A stretch of 64,000 nucleotides of DNA from Diogma glabrata (Eukaryota > Arthropoda > Insecta > Diptera > Cylindrotomidae): NCBI GenBank assembly GCA_963693315.1, contig OY856188.1, forward strand, positions 148,675,096-148,739,095, in the 5' to 3' direction. The notes under the pieces were generated by a model. It made no database searches and was not told where the DNA came from. It worked only from the letters and a program-made list of their open reading frames with translations. Below, one piece after another: positions 1-11,128 of this stretch. Position 1 is the stretch's first letter. The number at the start of each line of letters is the position of its first letter. The position numbers and the translations under genes were made by a program.

Positions 1-570
1 ATGTGTGAGGTAGTAGAGTAATTAATATTTTTGCTACAATTGTGAAAAGTTTTAATATTAAATCGGTTACGCCTACCGAAAAGAGCAGGTTCTTTAATGT
101 AAATGGATCAGAATATGATGGTGTAAAAATGATGCTAGTAAAAATGTTTTTGTTTTCTAGCATAAAACCAACAATCAGCACAACAAGAACAATATAAAGT
201 AATTCACGCAGCAAGGGAAGCACTCGTCTTTGTGCCTGGAATTAAACAAAAATATTAAACAGTTTTGATTAGTTAAATAAACTAAATATGAGAAGAAAAC
301 ACTTAAAAATATTTAGAAACGGTGTAATAGTAACCTCATATCAATTTATTTCTACTATACTTCTTTAAACATGAATGTAAATGTAGATAAGAACTAGAGA
401 GAGCCACATACACCGTGTCTTAATTAGTTTAAGCAAGTACAAATATATTTAATTTGAATCTAGCTATCTAACAGAAAGCAACTAGTTAAAATTAATGAAG
501 AGTCAAGGCTCTATTTAAAGTCCATCTCTGTTAAATATTTTTATAAATTATATATTATTTATTAGTTTGG
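1..570. other. no gene seen
   Basis: AT-rich sequence with no open frame resembling a protein, no clear repeat and no RNA gene that I can recognise. The first recognisable coding relic begins near 571. Confidence 0.6.
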
Positions 571-827
571 CAGGACAAATACAGCTATATGCTGATGATT
601 GCTTTATTATGTATGGTACTGATTCCCTAGAGGATTTACTTACACAAATTGAACTGCGATTGGCAAACATTAAAATGTTGGTTTGACGTTAATGTTAATC
701 ACTTGATGCTGAACCATAGCTAAACAAAATTTATGGTATTCGAGAATAAACATTTAGAAGTCGATGTTTCAAACAACAACCCAGTTTCGTATGATTCTTT
801 TGTAATAGAAGTTACTAACTATACTTA

Positions 828-861
828 TTACTTCACCACAATTTAAAATTGTGTGAAGTAA
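828..861. repeat. 34-bp near-perfect palindrome at the left end of the insertion
   Basis: TTACTTCACCACA is followed by AATTTAAAATT and TGTGTGAAGTAA. The outer arm equals the terminal inverted repeat of the surrounding insertion, so the left end carries the terminal motif twice in opposite orientation. Confidence 0.7.
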
Positions 862-2495
862 TGCAATCTATCGAGAAAAAAAATCTTATATAAGCCAAAT
901 TTTGTTTTTTCTTTTGTTTTGGAGCATCCTCTATCTAAAAAGCCAATAAAAATTTCGGTGTACGTCTGTGTGTGGGTGGTTTGGTTCGTTTAAGTCGTGG
1001 GTGATATTCCTGCATAGGATCTTGATGAAATTTTAGAAAATGATCCAGGTTCCCTTGAAAATGGAAGATCTAGATTCATTTCAAATTTGGACAAAATGGC
1101 GGGGGGTCTCCCGAACACCTCTAAGTTTAAATCATTAATAACTTCTAATCCCGGCTTATGATCTTATGGAAACTTGGTATATAAGGTTATAGTACTGTTT
1201 TCAATATTTCTGTATACAAACTTCCAGTTTGTCACTTCCGGTTAAAAAGTTTTTTTCAGGTGTTTATCCCCACTGTAGCCTAGAATTAGCGATCTATTTT
1301 CATGAAACGTTGGTTAAAAGCTTTTAAGTAACATGAGTAAGATTTTTTCAGCTTTTGGAATACATTGGATAAAGGGTTGGAGGGTCCACCAAACAACAGG
1401 TGGTTTTTTGAACCATGTTTTTTATGTTTGTTAGGAGCATACAACATTCGTTCGTGAATGAATTTTGATGAAACTTTGGAAAAAAATGCAGATATGTTTG
1501 GCAAGACACTGATTAGTTTTTTAGCGATATTGAACAAAGTGGTGGGGATCCCACGAGGACCTGTTTGTTTGAAAGCTCAATAACATATGTACCTGATTAT
1601 TGAATTGGATGAAACTTGGTAAATAAGCATTTAGTACGGTTCCCAACAGTTCTGCATCCCAACTTCCGGTTTTTCACTTCCGGTACAATTTTTTTTGCAA
1701 TTTTTTGAAGTTTTTTCAGTATCTTTATGCACACTACAGCCTACAATAATGAAGTGATTATGGAGAAACTTATGAAAAAGCTTTTAATTACCGTGAGAAG
1801 ATAATATCATCTTTTGGAACACATTGATCAAAGTGGCGGAGGGTCTACCATACAACTGCTGACTTTTCACATTTTGTTTTTAAAGTTTGTTGGGAGCATA
1901 CAGACTTCATTCATTAATCAATTTTAATAACACTTTGAAAAAAGATGAAGACTTAAAGGACAAAGAACTGATTAGTTTTTGGACAATATTGGGATAAGTG
2001 GTCGGGGGCCTCCCAAACACCTGTTTACTGTGTCACCATTTTTTCAATGTTTGTTGGGAGCATACAACATTCGGTCGTAATTGAATTTTGATGACACTTT
2101 GGAAAAAGATACAAATATTTATGGCAAGGAGCTGATTAGTTTTTGAGCCATAGTGAACAAAGTGGTGTGGGACCCCGAGCACCTGTTTTTTTTTATCTCA
2201 ATAGCACCTGTACCTGATAATCGAATTATATGAAACTTGGTGCATAAGCATTTAGTTTGGTTCACAACAGTTCTGGACCCCAACTTCCAGTTTGTCAATT
2301 GCGGTTAATATTTTTTTTTTACTTTTTCTCGTACAACAGAATTTATGTTTGTTGGAATACTACTGCTTTCTTTAATATTATTATAATTAGAACTATGCGA
2401 AATCTATAACATTGGTTAGCCTTTAATTAAAGTATTTGATGGATATTAGCTCACTATATATCGAGAACACTATGTTTCCAGAGCTGTGGTGAAGT
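830..2495. mobile_element. insertion with short inverted ends inside the LINE relic
   Basis: The LINE reading is broken between the codons for ...VTNYTY and LDLIID. The intervening block starts with ACTTCACCACA (830-840) and ends with TGTGGTGAAGT (2485-2495), an exact 11-bp inverted pair. The interior carries no convincing protein and mostly consists of tandem repeats. I infer a non-autonomous DNA transposon. A target-site duplication is not obvious, and a few bases at the right edge (2496-2509) are unexplained. Confidence 0.55.
1080..2308. repeat. tandem repeat, about 450-bp unit, nearly three degenerate copies
   Basis: The order 'ggcggggggtctccc - gaaacttggta - cacttccggt - gtttgttgggagcata - ctgattagttttt' recurs starting near 1090, 1535 and 1990/2155. 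The last copy is internally shortened, lacking the middle of the unit between about 2030 and 2150. Copies differ by many substitutions and small indels, so the array is old. The short open frames in it are not conserved between units, so I treat it as non-coding. Confidence 0.75.
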
Positions 2496-3053
2496 CAGTC
2501 TATGCATCAGCGTTGCAATATTTTAGATTTGATAATTGATAGCAAATTGAATTGGTCATATAGATAAATTTAAAAAAAAATTATATCCTTATACATTTTT
2601 GCCATCAAGCGTATAAGACATGTACTTCCTAGAAAATCCCTAATGCTTTTGTACTTTGCATACATTCACTCGCGCTTAGTTTATCTCAACTCGGTATGGA
2701 GTGGCTGTGCGGCTTATAAATTATCCGAGCTAGAAATTTTGCAAAAACCGGTACTTAAACATATTATAAATGCACCTTTAAGGTATCCTACAGTGAGATT
2801 TTTTGATGAATTTCAATCGCTAAGTTTTTTGATTGACCGAGACAATTATTAATTACAATCAATGCAAGTATAGTACGCCAATGGCTAAATATCGTTTTAA
2901 TTGAAACTTGTTTGTCGTTATCACAAATACCTATGTATAATGATTCTTTTAAGCTATTATAAATATATGAAGATTACATTAAATCATTGTTCTGTTAACC
3001 ATCGAAAGTTATATACACTTGTTTTATTTTTCTATCTGCGCACAAACTCAACA

Positions 3054-3068
3054 GGTTATGAGCCCAGA
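3054..3068 (+). other. copia-type primer binding site (initiator tRNA-Met half)
   Basis: GGTTATGAGCCCAGA directly follows a TCAACA LTR end. Drosophila copia uses an internal fragment of initiator tRNA-Met, with a site close to GGTTATGGGCCCAG; this is one substitution away. It supports the copia assignment and the 5' LTR boundary. Confidence 0.65.
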
Positions 3069-3409
3069 ACTTTTTGAAAAATAAAATTAATAAAGGTAAA
3101 ATTTTTTGCAAAATATTTAAAATCGGTCTTCAAGTATTTGTTACATATATGAAATACTTGTTAGAGAAAGATTCAATTGCTCAAAGTGTATTTAAGTATA
3201 TATAATAATTGAATTAAATTATGTATTAGTTTTTTTTTTTTGAAACCGTAAATTTTTTGTCTGAATAGTGATTTACTTCATAAAAAACTAGGTTTGGGCG
3301 GCATAAAAAAAATTTTGAAAAACGGTAATACAAAAAAGTGCACTTTGTTACATTATTGCAGAAAAAATAAAAACTGTTGTTCTATATTGAATTATAATTT
3401 ATAAATAAT

Positions 3410-4849
3410 ATGGAAGGTGAAACGGTTAAAATTGAAAAACTAGAATGTGGTGAACAATGAGCCGCGTGGAAATTTCAATTGAAAATTCTGTTTACCGAAA
3501 AAGAATTGATTGTGTAAATGAAAACTCGCCAATCATAAATGCATCATCAACAAAAGAAGAATTAGCAACTTCCAAATCTTTTTTAAAAAATGATATTATA
3601 GCCCAACGTATAATTGCAACTGCTGTCGGGCGGCAACCAATGAATCATATTGTGAATTGTTCAACTGCTAAGGAAATGTGGGATAAACTGCACAGTATTT
3701 ACGACTAAAAATCCAAAACAAGCATTCATTTAGTGCAGCAAAGGTTTTATAGTTTTCAAAAAGATCCAGCAGATGATATGGCAACGCACATTTCAAAACT
3801 TGAGAATATTGTTCAGCAGCTAAAAGATTTAGGGGAGGATGTTTCATCTACGATGGTAATAACTAAGATTTTAATGACTCTTCCACCTTCGTATTATCGT
3901 TTTTATAGCGCTTGGGAGTCAACAGCAGCCGATCAACAGACGCTGCAAAATTTAACATCAAGGTTATTGATGGAAGAATCAAGAGGTTTATCATCAAACT
4001 GTTCTAAAGAAACAGCTGAGGCACTGTTAGTCAAAAAGAACAAGTTTGGTAAGAAAACAAATAACAGTTTTGTAAATAATAATAAAGTTTTTAAGGGAAA
4101 ATGTTTTTTGTGCAAAAAGTATGGTCATGTGAAAAATGATTGTCCTACTAAAAAAGATAAACAAATTATAAATGAATGTGTAAATAAAAACATAAAAAAG
4201 AAAGGTGATGCGTTCATAAGTGTCGGTAGCTCTAGTAACGAGTGGTATTTAGACTCTGGGGCAAGTGACCATATGACCAATCGTCGCAAGTGGTTCGTGT
4301 ATTTTGTGAATTTTGATCAACCTATTCAAGTATGTGTCGGTAGCGGTGATATTATTTTAGCGGTTGGCAAAGGAAATATCAATATTCTGGCATACAATAA
4401 TGTTGAGTGGATAGAAAAGCATTTATCTGATGTGCTTTATGTTCCAGATATTCAAATCAATTTGTTTTCATCCAATAGTGCATTGGATAAAGGATTAAAG
4501 TTAATATCAGATCATCGAAAATGCGAATTAATTAAAGATGAACATATTGTTGCAGTGGGAGAACGTGAATCTCGATTGTTCAAGTTGAAGTTCAGAGTTA
4601 TTTGTGGAGAGTTGAATAAAACTTTTACGGCTCAGGTAGCCAAGAAGGAATTAAGCCTTCGGATTTGGCATGAACGATTAGGACATCAGAATGTAACCCA
4701 GGTAAGAAAGTTTTTAAAATGTAATGAAATTTTATACACAGATGAAGCTGATTTCTTTTGTGAGAACTGTGTAATTGGAAAGCAGTGCCGTTCGGTTTTT
4801 GAAGACAGTGTAAAAATTTCAACTGGGCCTGGTCAACTGGTACATTCTG
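3410..4849 (+). pseudogene. copia Gag, protease and start of integrase (broken)
   Basis: The ATG at 3410 opens MEGETVKIEKLECG, a typical copia Gag start, but a TGA at 3458 and a frame change before about 3570 break it. From there the frame reads ...TAKEMWDKLHSIYD, a TAA at 3706-3708, then QQRFYSFQKD, the expected Gag_Copia continuation. A CCHC zinc knuckle (CFLCKKYGHVKNDC) lies at about 4101-4142. The protease active site is WYLDSGASDHM near 4243-4275. The GAG-pre-integrase segment has WHERLGH and paired Cys (FCENCVIGKQC). A short deletion after LVHSD (about 4848) shifts the frame into the next segment. Confidence 0.85.
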
Positions 4850-6160
4850 ATGCAGGAAAAATCAATTGGAGGTGCTCGATATTTTGTTTTATTTAAAGAC
4901 GATTTTTCACATTACAGAAAAGTTTATTTTTTGCATGAAAAATCACAAGTTGTTGATTATATTGATGATTATATAAAAACATTTAAACATGAAACAAATT
5001 GTGTAATTAAAAATTTTAGAACTGATAATGGAACTGAGTATATCAATGAAGGTGTTAAAAATTTACTGTCTATGAATGGAATCTGTCATCAAAGAACAGT
5101 TCCATATAGTCCGGAGCAAAATGGTTCAGCTGAACGGGAGATGAGAACAATAGTTGAAGCAGCTCGTACCATGATGCATTCAAAAAATTTGCCGATAAAA
5201 TTTTGGGCCGAGGCTGTTAACACAGCTGTCCATGTGTTGAACTTATCGGGTACAAGTTCAGTCAATAAAAAAACTCCGTATGAGATTTGGTTTAATCAGA
5301 AACCTAATGTTAATAATTTGTTTGTGTTTGGTACCGAAGTTTACATTCATGTTCCGAAGCAAAAACGATTCAAATGGGATAAAAAATCCAAAAGTGGCAT
5401 ACTTGCCGGATATGGAGAGAACACGAAAGGGTATCGAGTTTGGATACCAAGTGAAAATAAAATTGAAATGTCTAGAGATATTATTTTTAGAGAATCTTGT
5501 GTTGAAAATAAAATTGATGATAAAAATTCTAATGAAGTGTTCTTGCAGGTTTCTAATGATGATCATTTAAAATCAACAGATGTTTTAGACGCAGTTAATG
5601 ATGATGGTTCAGATTATGGTGGCAATATGCTTCCTGATCCAATAAGTTGGAAAAACCGTTTGAGAAAGAGAAGATCAAAATCAGTCAATCTTTGTGCTGC
5701 AGATGGTTATGCTTTTGTAGCAGAATCCTATGAACCATTATCGTATAGTGAAGCAATGAAATCAAAATGTAGTGAAGAATGGAAATGCGCCATGGACGAT
5801 GAAATTAACTCGCTGCACAAAAATGGCACATGGCAGTTGGTTTATTTACCAGATGGTCAAAAACCAATAGATAACCGTTGGGTTTACCGAATAAAGTTTG
5901 GACCAAATAGTAGCGTTAAACGGTATAAAGCTCGTTTGGTTGTTCGTTGTTTTGCTCAAACTTATGGTGTGAATTACGAAGAACCCTTCAGCCAAGTTGT
6001 AAAATTTACATCTGCTCGTTCGTTGTTGGGAATTGCTGGTGCTAAAAATTTAAAAATATCACAGTTTGATATCAAAGCAGCTTTTTTATATGACACACTC
6101 GATGAAGAAATTTATATGCGTCAGCCAAAGGGCTATAATGATTCAACAGGAAGTTTGTAA
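4850..6160 (+). pseudogene. copia integrase core and N-terminal reverse transcriptase
   Basis: It opens at KSIGGARYFVLFKDDFS and carries the integrase D,D-35-E residues: the first Asp is in the upstream HSD, then FRTDNGTEY, then PEQNGSAERE. A typical copia linker follows (PYEIWFNQKPNV, GYRVWIP). The RT then starts with EAMKSKCSEEWKCAMDDEI, NGTWQLV and RYKARLVV, and reaches the first palm motif QFDIKAAFLYDTL..EIYM. It ends at 6160 through a frameshift; the reading continues in the overlapping frame. Confidence 0.85.
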
Positions 6161-6724
6161 ACTTCAAAAAAGTTTATATGGCTTGAAGCAGTCTTCAAGG
6201 TGTTGGAATCAAAAGTTCACAGCATTTCTTAGGGACTTTAATTTTGTTGCATGCGAAGCTGATCCATGTGTGTTTATTACTCATCAACAAAATAAACAAA
6301 TATATCTGGCAATCTACATAGATGATGGATTGATAGTTGCATCTGACCAAAAGGACATTAACGTGGTGATAGATTGTTTGAAAAGTGAATTTGATGTTAA
6401 AGTGTTTGATGCAACATCTTATTTGGGTCTTGAAATTCAACGTAGTCATAATGGATCCATATTCATTCATCAATCAGCATATACCAATAAAGTGTTGAGG
6501 AGATTTAATATGCTGGAATCAAATGGTGTATCAACACCTGCATACAGTTGTCAAAAATTGTATGTTGGAAATGCAGATAAGGTTGTTTTTCCTTTTCGAG
6601 AAGCAGTTGGCAGCTTGATGTATTTAGCAATTGCAACAAGACCGGACATTACTTTTGCTGTTAGTAATGTGAGCCGTTATTTGGAGAATCCAAATGCAAT
6701 TCATATCATAGCTGTGAAACGTAT
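6161..6724 (+). pseudogene. copia reverse transcriptase palm/thumb and start of RNase H
   Basis: The frame contains VCKLQKSLYGLKQSSRCW and the catalytic YIDDGLIVAS (copia YVDD position). It goes on through YLGLEIQR to GSLMYLAIATRPDITFAV, the start of the copia RNase H region. At AVKRI the next expected residues (a RYL motif) are replaced by LINE residues without loss of frame, giving a 448-residue open frame (6066-7412) that is a chimera of two unrelated retroelements. Confidence 0.85.
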
Positions 6725-8107
6725 TCCAACCGATCTATTGAACTATGTGGCACATCTTTGGAATAGCATACCTGATAAAGGTGGTGAAACGTACGTGATC
6801 GCATTAGACATCTCAAAAGCATTTGATCGAATCTGGCATGCCAACTTGATCAACAAGCTCGTTGCGTACGGTTTTCATCCCGCAGTCGTGAATTTGATTC
6901 AAAATTTTCTGTCTAAGCGAAACATCTCGGTGTCTATAGATGGCTTTTCTTCTGAGTCTAAATTAGTAACCGCAGGTGTACCCCAAGGCTCAGTTTTGTC
7001 TCCCACTTTATTTTTAATTTATATCAACGAACTGTTGCAAATCACCAGTAACCCAATAAATAGTTTTGCAGATGATAGTACACTGCACAAGTCATTCATC
7101 CCCCCATCTTCAAAGGGTAAAATGAATGAACGAATAAATCCCGCCCGCAGAGACGCTGCCATAAATGTAAACGAGGACCTAAAAAAAGTAGCCGATTGGG
7201 GTGACAAAAATTTGGTCAATTTTAATTTGGTCAAAATAATTTTAACACAGCTATTGATTGTTTCCAGATCAAACACCGAGTTTCCCAACGACATTTCAAT
7301 TAATATGTATGACGACCAAATAGACGAATGTGAAAGCATTCGTTTATTGGGAGTCACAATATCCAATGACTTACTCTGGAACGATCATAATTATATGATC
7401 GTTCTAGAGTAAGTCATTGGATATCGGCCATGGCAAAGAGCGCGTCAAGAAAACTCGGCCTCCTCAATAGATGTAAAAAATAGTTTACTTCGAATCAATT
7501 ACTCCACATTTATAAGTCCTATATTCGTCCCTGCATGGAGTATTGTTGTCAAGTTTGGGGCGCTGCATCTGTTACTATCCTAGCTCTTTTGGACTCTGTT
7601 CAAAAGCGTGCTATACGAATCGTTGGTGATCGAAATTTAACACTAGATCTTGATTCCCTACAACATCGTCGCACTGTTTCTGATCTCGTTGTTTTTTATA
7701 AATATTGTCACCAGCAGTGCTCGGATGAAATCAGATCCATCATGCCTCAAACGTATTCTTTTACCCGTTTCACTCGTCAATCGGTTTGTGCAAACAGTCA
7801 AACGACATATGTTTTTCCCCGTTTTACTCGTCAATCGGTTTGTGCGGGCGGTCGGACTGTCGAGATTACTTACTGTCATAGTAATAAAATGCAAAGGGAT
7901 TTCTTTGTGCGTACATCGTACAAATGGAATGCTTTGCCCGAATCAATAGTCTCAAGTACCTTCAATCGACAAAGATTTAAAAAAAAGCGTCCACCTATAC
8001 ATCAAGACGCACGTTGTTGTGGGACCTAAGTCTTAAAAGGTATCTATGTGTTGTTGTGACACATTTTGTAATTCCTACTACACAACACTTTTTATTAAAA
8101 AAAAAAA
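6725..8107 (+). pseudogene. Jockey/BS-like LINE copy 1 (RT to 3' end), 5'-truncated
   Basis: It begins inside the RT at TDLLNYVAHLWNS and has the palm motif ALDISKAFDRIWHANL, the GVPQGSVLSPTLF motif and FADDSTLH at the YADD position. The thumb region is EYCCQVWGAASVTILALLDS and QKRAIRIVGDRNL. The frame is lost at a 66-bp palindrome (7359-7424). A ~50-bp segment in the C-terminal region is duplicated (7756-7804 and 7805-7857). The 3' UTR (ttaaaaggtatctatgtgtt) ends in poly(A) near 8096-8107. 5' truncation plus poly(A) fits target-primed reverse transcription. Confidence 0.85.
7359..7424. repeat. 66-bp palindrome inside LINE copy 1
   Basis: Arms 7359-7390 and 7393-7424 are reverse complements with one mismatch (tctgga versus tctaga). 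The other LINE copies (8108 and 22390) read straight through this place (NDLLWNDH, then MAIAKSA). The extra ~36 bp here is therefore an inverted copy of the adjacent 32 bp, and it destroys the frame. Confidence 0.85.
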
Positions 8108-8530
8108 TGTCCAATGTCTTACTCTGGAACGATCATATAATGGCGATAGCAAAGAGCGCGTCAAGACAACTCAACCTCCTCAATAGATGTAAAAAATATT
8201 TTACTCCGTCCCAATTAATCCACATTTTTAAGTCCTATATTCGTCTTTGTATGGAGTATTGTTGTGAAGTTTGGGGCGCTGCATCTGTTACCATCCTGAC
8301 TCTTTTGAATTCTGTTCAAAAGCGTGCTATACGAATTGTTAGTGATCGAAATTTAACATCAAATCTTGATTCCCTACAACATCGTCGCACTGTTGCTGAT
8401 CTTGTTGTTTTTTATAAATATCGTCACCAGCAGTGCTCGGACGAAATCAGATCCATCATGCCTCAAACGTATTCTTTTACCCGTTTCACTCGTCAATCAG
8501 TTTGTGCAAACAGTCAAACTGTTTAGAACA
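8108..8530 (+). pseudogene. Jockey/BS-like LINE copy 2, truncated, tandem to copy 1
   Basis: It starts immediately after the poly(A) of copy 1 with NVLLWNDH, continues through MAIAKSASRQLNLLNRCKK and EYCCEVWGAASVTILTLLNS, and stops near 8525 (CANSQTV). It has no 3' UTR or poly(A) of its own. It lacks the palindrome seen in copy 1. The head-to-tail layout (poly(A) directly joined to a 5'-truncated copy) is repeated by the RTE copy at 17603-17872. Confidence 0.8.
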
Positions 8531-8738
8531 CGGACAGGTATGCAATCGCATAAACCATCTTTATAGCTTTCGATAGTGTTTATTTATAAAGTTAAACTAT
8601 TATTTATATTTTTATATTATATTATAAAATATAATAATTTTATATTATAAAAAAAATTATTTAATTATGTATAAAAGATCATGAAAATTCGCATATTTAT
8701 TGGCATATTTTGATTGAATTTTAATAATATAATAATAA

Positions 8739-10686
8739 CTAGGAGGGCCCGGCGTGCTTCGCTACGCTTATAAATAAAGTTTTTGCTTAGACATTTTGTT
8801 CACGTAGAAGCAATGATTTCAAAAGTGGTAGTGAGAAATGATAGCATAATTTTCAATTTTTATTTTTAAAAATATAGGCAATCCCGTGACCGAAAGTCGG
8901 TCATACATGAAAATTTTATATTTTATATACTAATAGACAATTGAAACAGCAATTATTATCAAAAACAAATATTCAAATATGTTTAACGATGAAAATGATA
9001 AAGCGAATGGCAACTTCAGCCTCAATATGAAATTAAAAAACACGCATATTGAGGCAAAAGCAAACGCACAGACACTCATACTCATAAAAGAGGAAAATGT
9101 CGATATCAGGTAACAATGACTTCTTCTTCTATACAAAATACTTCTGGCATAAAACTTTTAAGAACAAACAAGCACAACGTTAATATTTACTGAAGCAGAA
9201 ACGGCAGAACAATGTCAGGCAAATTTATTGCAAGGCGAATCTTTTTATATATTAATACGCTAGATCAAAACTTTGTGGAGCCTAAGGCTTTTTATTCGCA
9301 GATGTATTCATTTCAAATTTTCACAGCTAACTGATATTAGTGTAACCTTATAATCGGATTCGGATTCACACAAATCGGATCATAAATAAAAAAGTTATTA
9401 TATACGGAAAACTTTTTATATACATATGCATTATAAGTTTACATACATATAAAAACGAAATTAAAAATTTATTTTATTTTTTTATATTTTCTTTTTTATA
9501 TATTAGCGAACAACGAACAACAAAAACGAAACTTTTTTTTCTCATTCATTTCAGTGATCAGTCGTCTTTTGTCTTTGAACTTTGGTTCAACTTGGACTTT
9601 TGTCTTTGGTTTTCGAGTCGTCGGAATAAAAGAGATTATATGCGTAATATGCGTAATAATGTTGATTTTATGAATGATATTTTATGAATGATATTTATGA
9701 TGATATTTTATGAATGATATTTTCTTTTTTATATATTAGCTATCGAAAAAATTTATTTTCTTTTTTAAATCATTCATTTCAGTCGTCTTTTGTCTTTGAA
9801 CAAGGACGGTTTTCGATATTATTTCGATTATTTTGTTTATTGATATAAAGATATTTGCGTAATATTTTTCTTTGGTACTTTGAATCGGCGTTATGCGCGG
9901 TTGAATTTTTGAGGCTTTAAAACTTAAAACTTTTTTTTCTTTTTTTATATTTATTTTCTCTTAGTTAGTTTATACATTTCCTTTGAAGTTTAGAGAATTT
10001 AGTTTATGAATTGATTTAGGGGTCGATAGACGTAATATTTTTCTTTGTTTTTTTATTACAGGAGGGCTATTATTTTGAAAACGTACATTTTTTTGTTGAT
10101 TTTTAAATTTTTGATTTTTAAAAAATCTGAAATTTTGATATTTTGTTGGTATTGACGTAAGGAAAAAAGTTGTTTCTGCTTTTATTTTTTGTGTACTCTC
10201 AATCGGCGTTATGCGCGGTTGAATTTTTGAGGCATTTTCACGTAGTTTTGGTAATGGTTTAAAACTTAAAATTTTTTTTTCTTTTTTTATATTTATTTTC
10301 TCTTAGTTAGTTTATACATTTCCTTTGAAGTTTAGAGAATTTAGTTTATGAATTGATTTAGGGGTCGATAAACGTAATATTTTTCTTTGTTTTTTTATTA
10401 TAGGAGGGCTATTATTTTGAAAACGTACATTTTTTTGTTGATTTTTAAATTTTTGATTTTGAAAAAATCTGAAATTTTGATATTTTGTTGGTATTCACGA
10501 AAGGAAAAAAGCTATTTCTGCTTTTATTTTTTGTGTACTCTGAATCGGAGTTATGCGCGGTTGAATTTTTGACGCTTTTTCACGTAGTTTTGGTATTGGT
10601 GTCAATGTTTTGTGAATAGGTGTCACAAATTTCATCCGACTTAAGTATATTTTTGCAAGTAAAAAGAAAAATAACTGAATAATTGA
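8739..10686 (-). mobile_element. Helitron-like element, non-autonomous
   Basis: Read on the minus strand the 3' end is GCGTAGCGAAGCACGCCGGG followed by CCCTCCTAG and a T. That is a short GC-rich hairpin (GCGT/ACGC plus GC/GC) about nine bases before a CTAG terminus, the layout of Helitron 3' ends (hairpin then CTRR, inserted before T). The opposite end starts TCAATTATTCAG at 10686; an independent fragment at 20480 starts at the same TC. No Rep/helicase coding is present. Tandem repeats fill the right half. The family call is from end structure only. Confidence 0.55.
9887..10680. repeat. internal tandem repeat of ~320-340 bp in the Helitron-like element
   Basis: 'gttatgcgcggttgaattttt' occurs near 9890, 10208 and 10550. 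Each is followed by shared sequence (attttctcttagttagttta, aggagggctattattttg, aaaacgtacattttttt). Units differ by point changes and a missing stretch in the first copy. Part of one unit recurs in inverted orientation at 20480-20760. Confidence 0.75.
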
Positions 10687-10688
10687 AA

Positions 10689-11128
10689 CTAGGAGGGCCC
10701 GGCGTGCTTCGCTACGCTTATAAATAAAGTTTTTGCGTAGACATTTTGTTGACGTAGAAGCAATGATTTCAAAAAGTGGTAATGAGAAATGCTAGCATAT
10801 AATTTTTAATTTTTCTTTTTAAATATATGAATGAAAAATAATCAAAACTCTAGCTGATCAGTTCGGATATATGAAAAATTAGCGATCAAATAAGTTAGTG
10901 ATCAAATAAGCTTACTTGAAAACTTATTTGATCGCTAATTTTTCATATATCCGAACTGATCAGCTAGAGTTTTGATTATTTTTCATTCATATATTTAAAA
11001 AGAAAAATTAAAAATTATATGCTAGCATTTCTCATTACCACTTTTTGAAATCATTGCTTCCACGTCAACAAAATGTCTACGCAAAAACTTTATTTATAAG
11101 CGTAGCGAAGCACGCCGGGCCCTCCTAG
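10689..11128. repeat. large palindrome of two Helitron-like 3' ends
   Basis: Arms 10688-10896 and 10921-11129 are each 209 bp and nearly perfect reverse complements (one mismatch noticed, tagaag/cttcca); the spacer is 24 bp. Each outer end is the hairpin-plus-CTAG terminus also present at 8739. The left arm abuts, with two bases between, the TC start of the 8739-10686 element, so the two are joined head to tail. It could fold into a very long hairpin. Confidence 0.85.

Larger units (their letters stand above)
571..2905 (+). pseudogene. decayed LINE reverse transcriptase (Jockey/CR1-like), split in two
   Basis: Two separated pieces read as consecutive parts of one non-LTR reverse transcriptase. 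The left piece (about 571-827) holds the catalytic motif LYADD, then a WF..N.L.LN..KT-type helix and KFMVFE, with stops. The right piece (about 2510-2852) begins with LDLIIDSKLNW, which normally follows within a few residues of the left piece, and continues into the C-terminal 'thumb' region YFAYIHSRLVYLNSVWSG...LEILQKPVLKHI. The gap between them is an insertion (830-2495). Several stops and frameshifts make it dead. Clade assignment (Jockey/CR1) rests on motif resemblance only. Confidence 0.75.
3000..6724 (+). mobile_element. Ty1/copia LTR retrotransposon, 3' part lost
   Basis: A copia-type primer site at 3054 fixes the end of the 5' LTR at 3053 (...CTCAACA). The LTR start is not clear and may be truncated by the LINE relic upstream. 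Domain order is Gag with zinc knuckle, protease, integrase, reverse transcriptase and the first part of RNase H, which is the copia order (integrase before RT). Sequence similarity stops at about 6724 inside RNase H and passes directly into a LINE. No 3' LTR was seen in the window. Confidence 0.85.
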
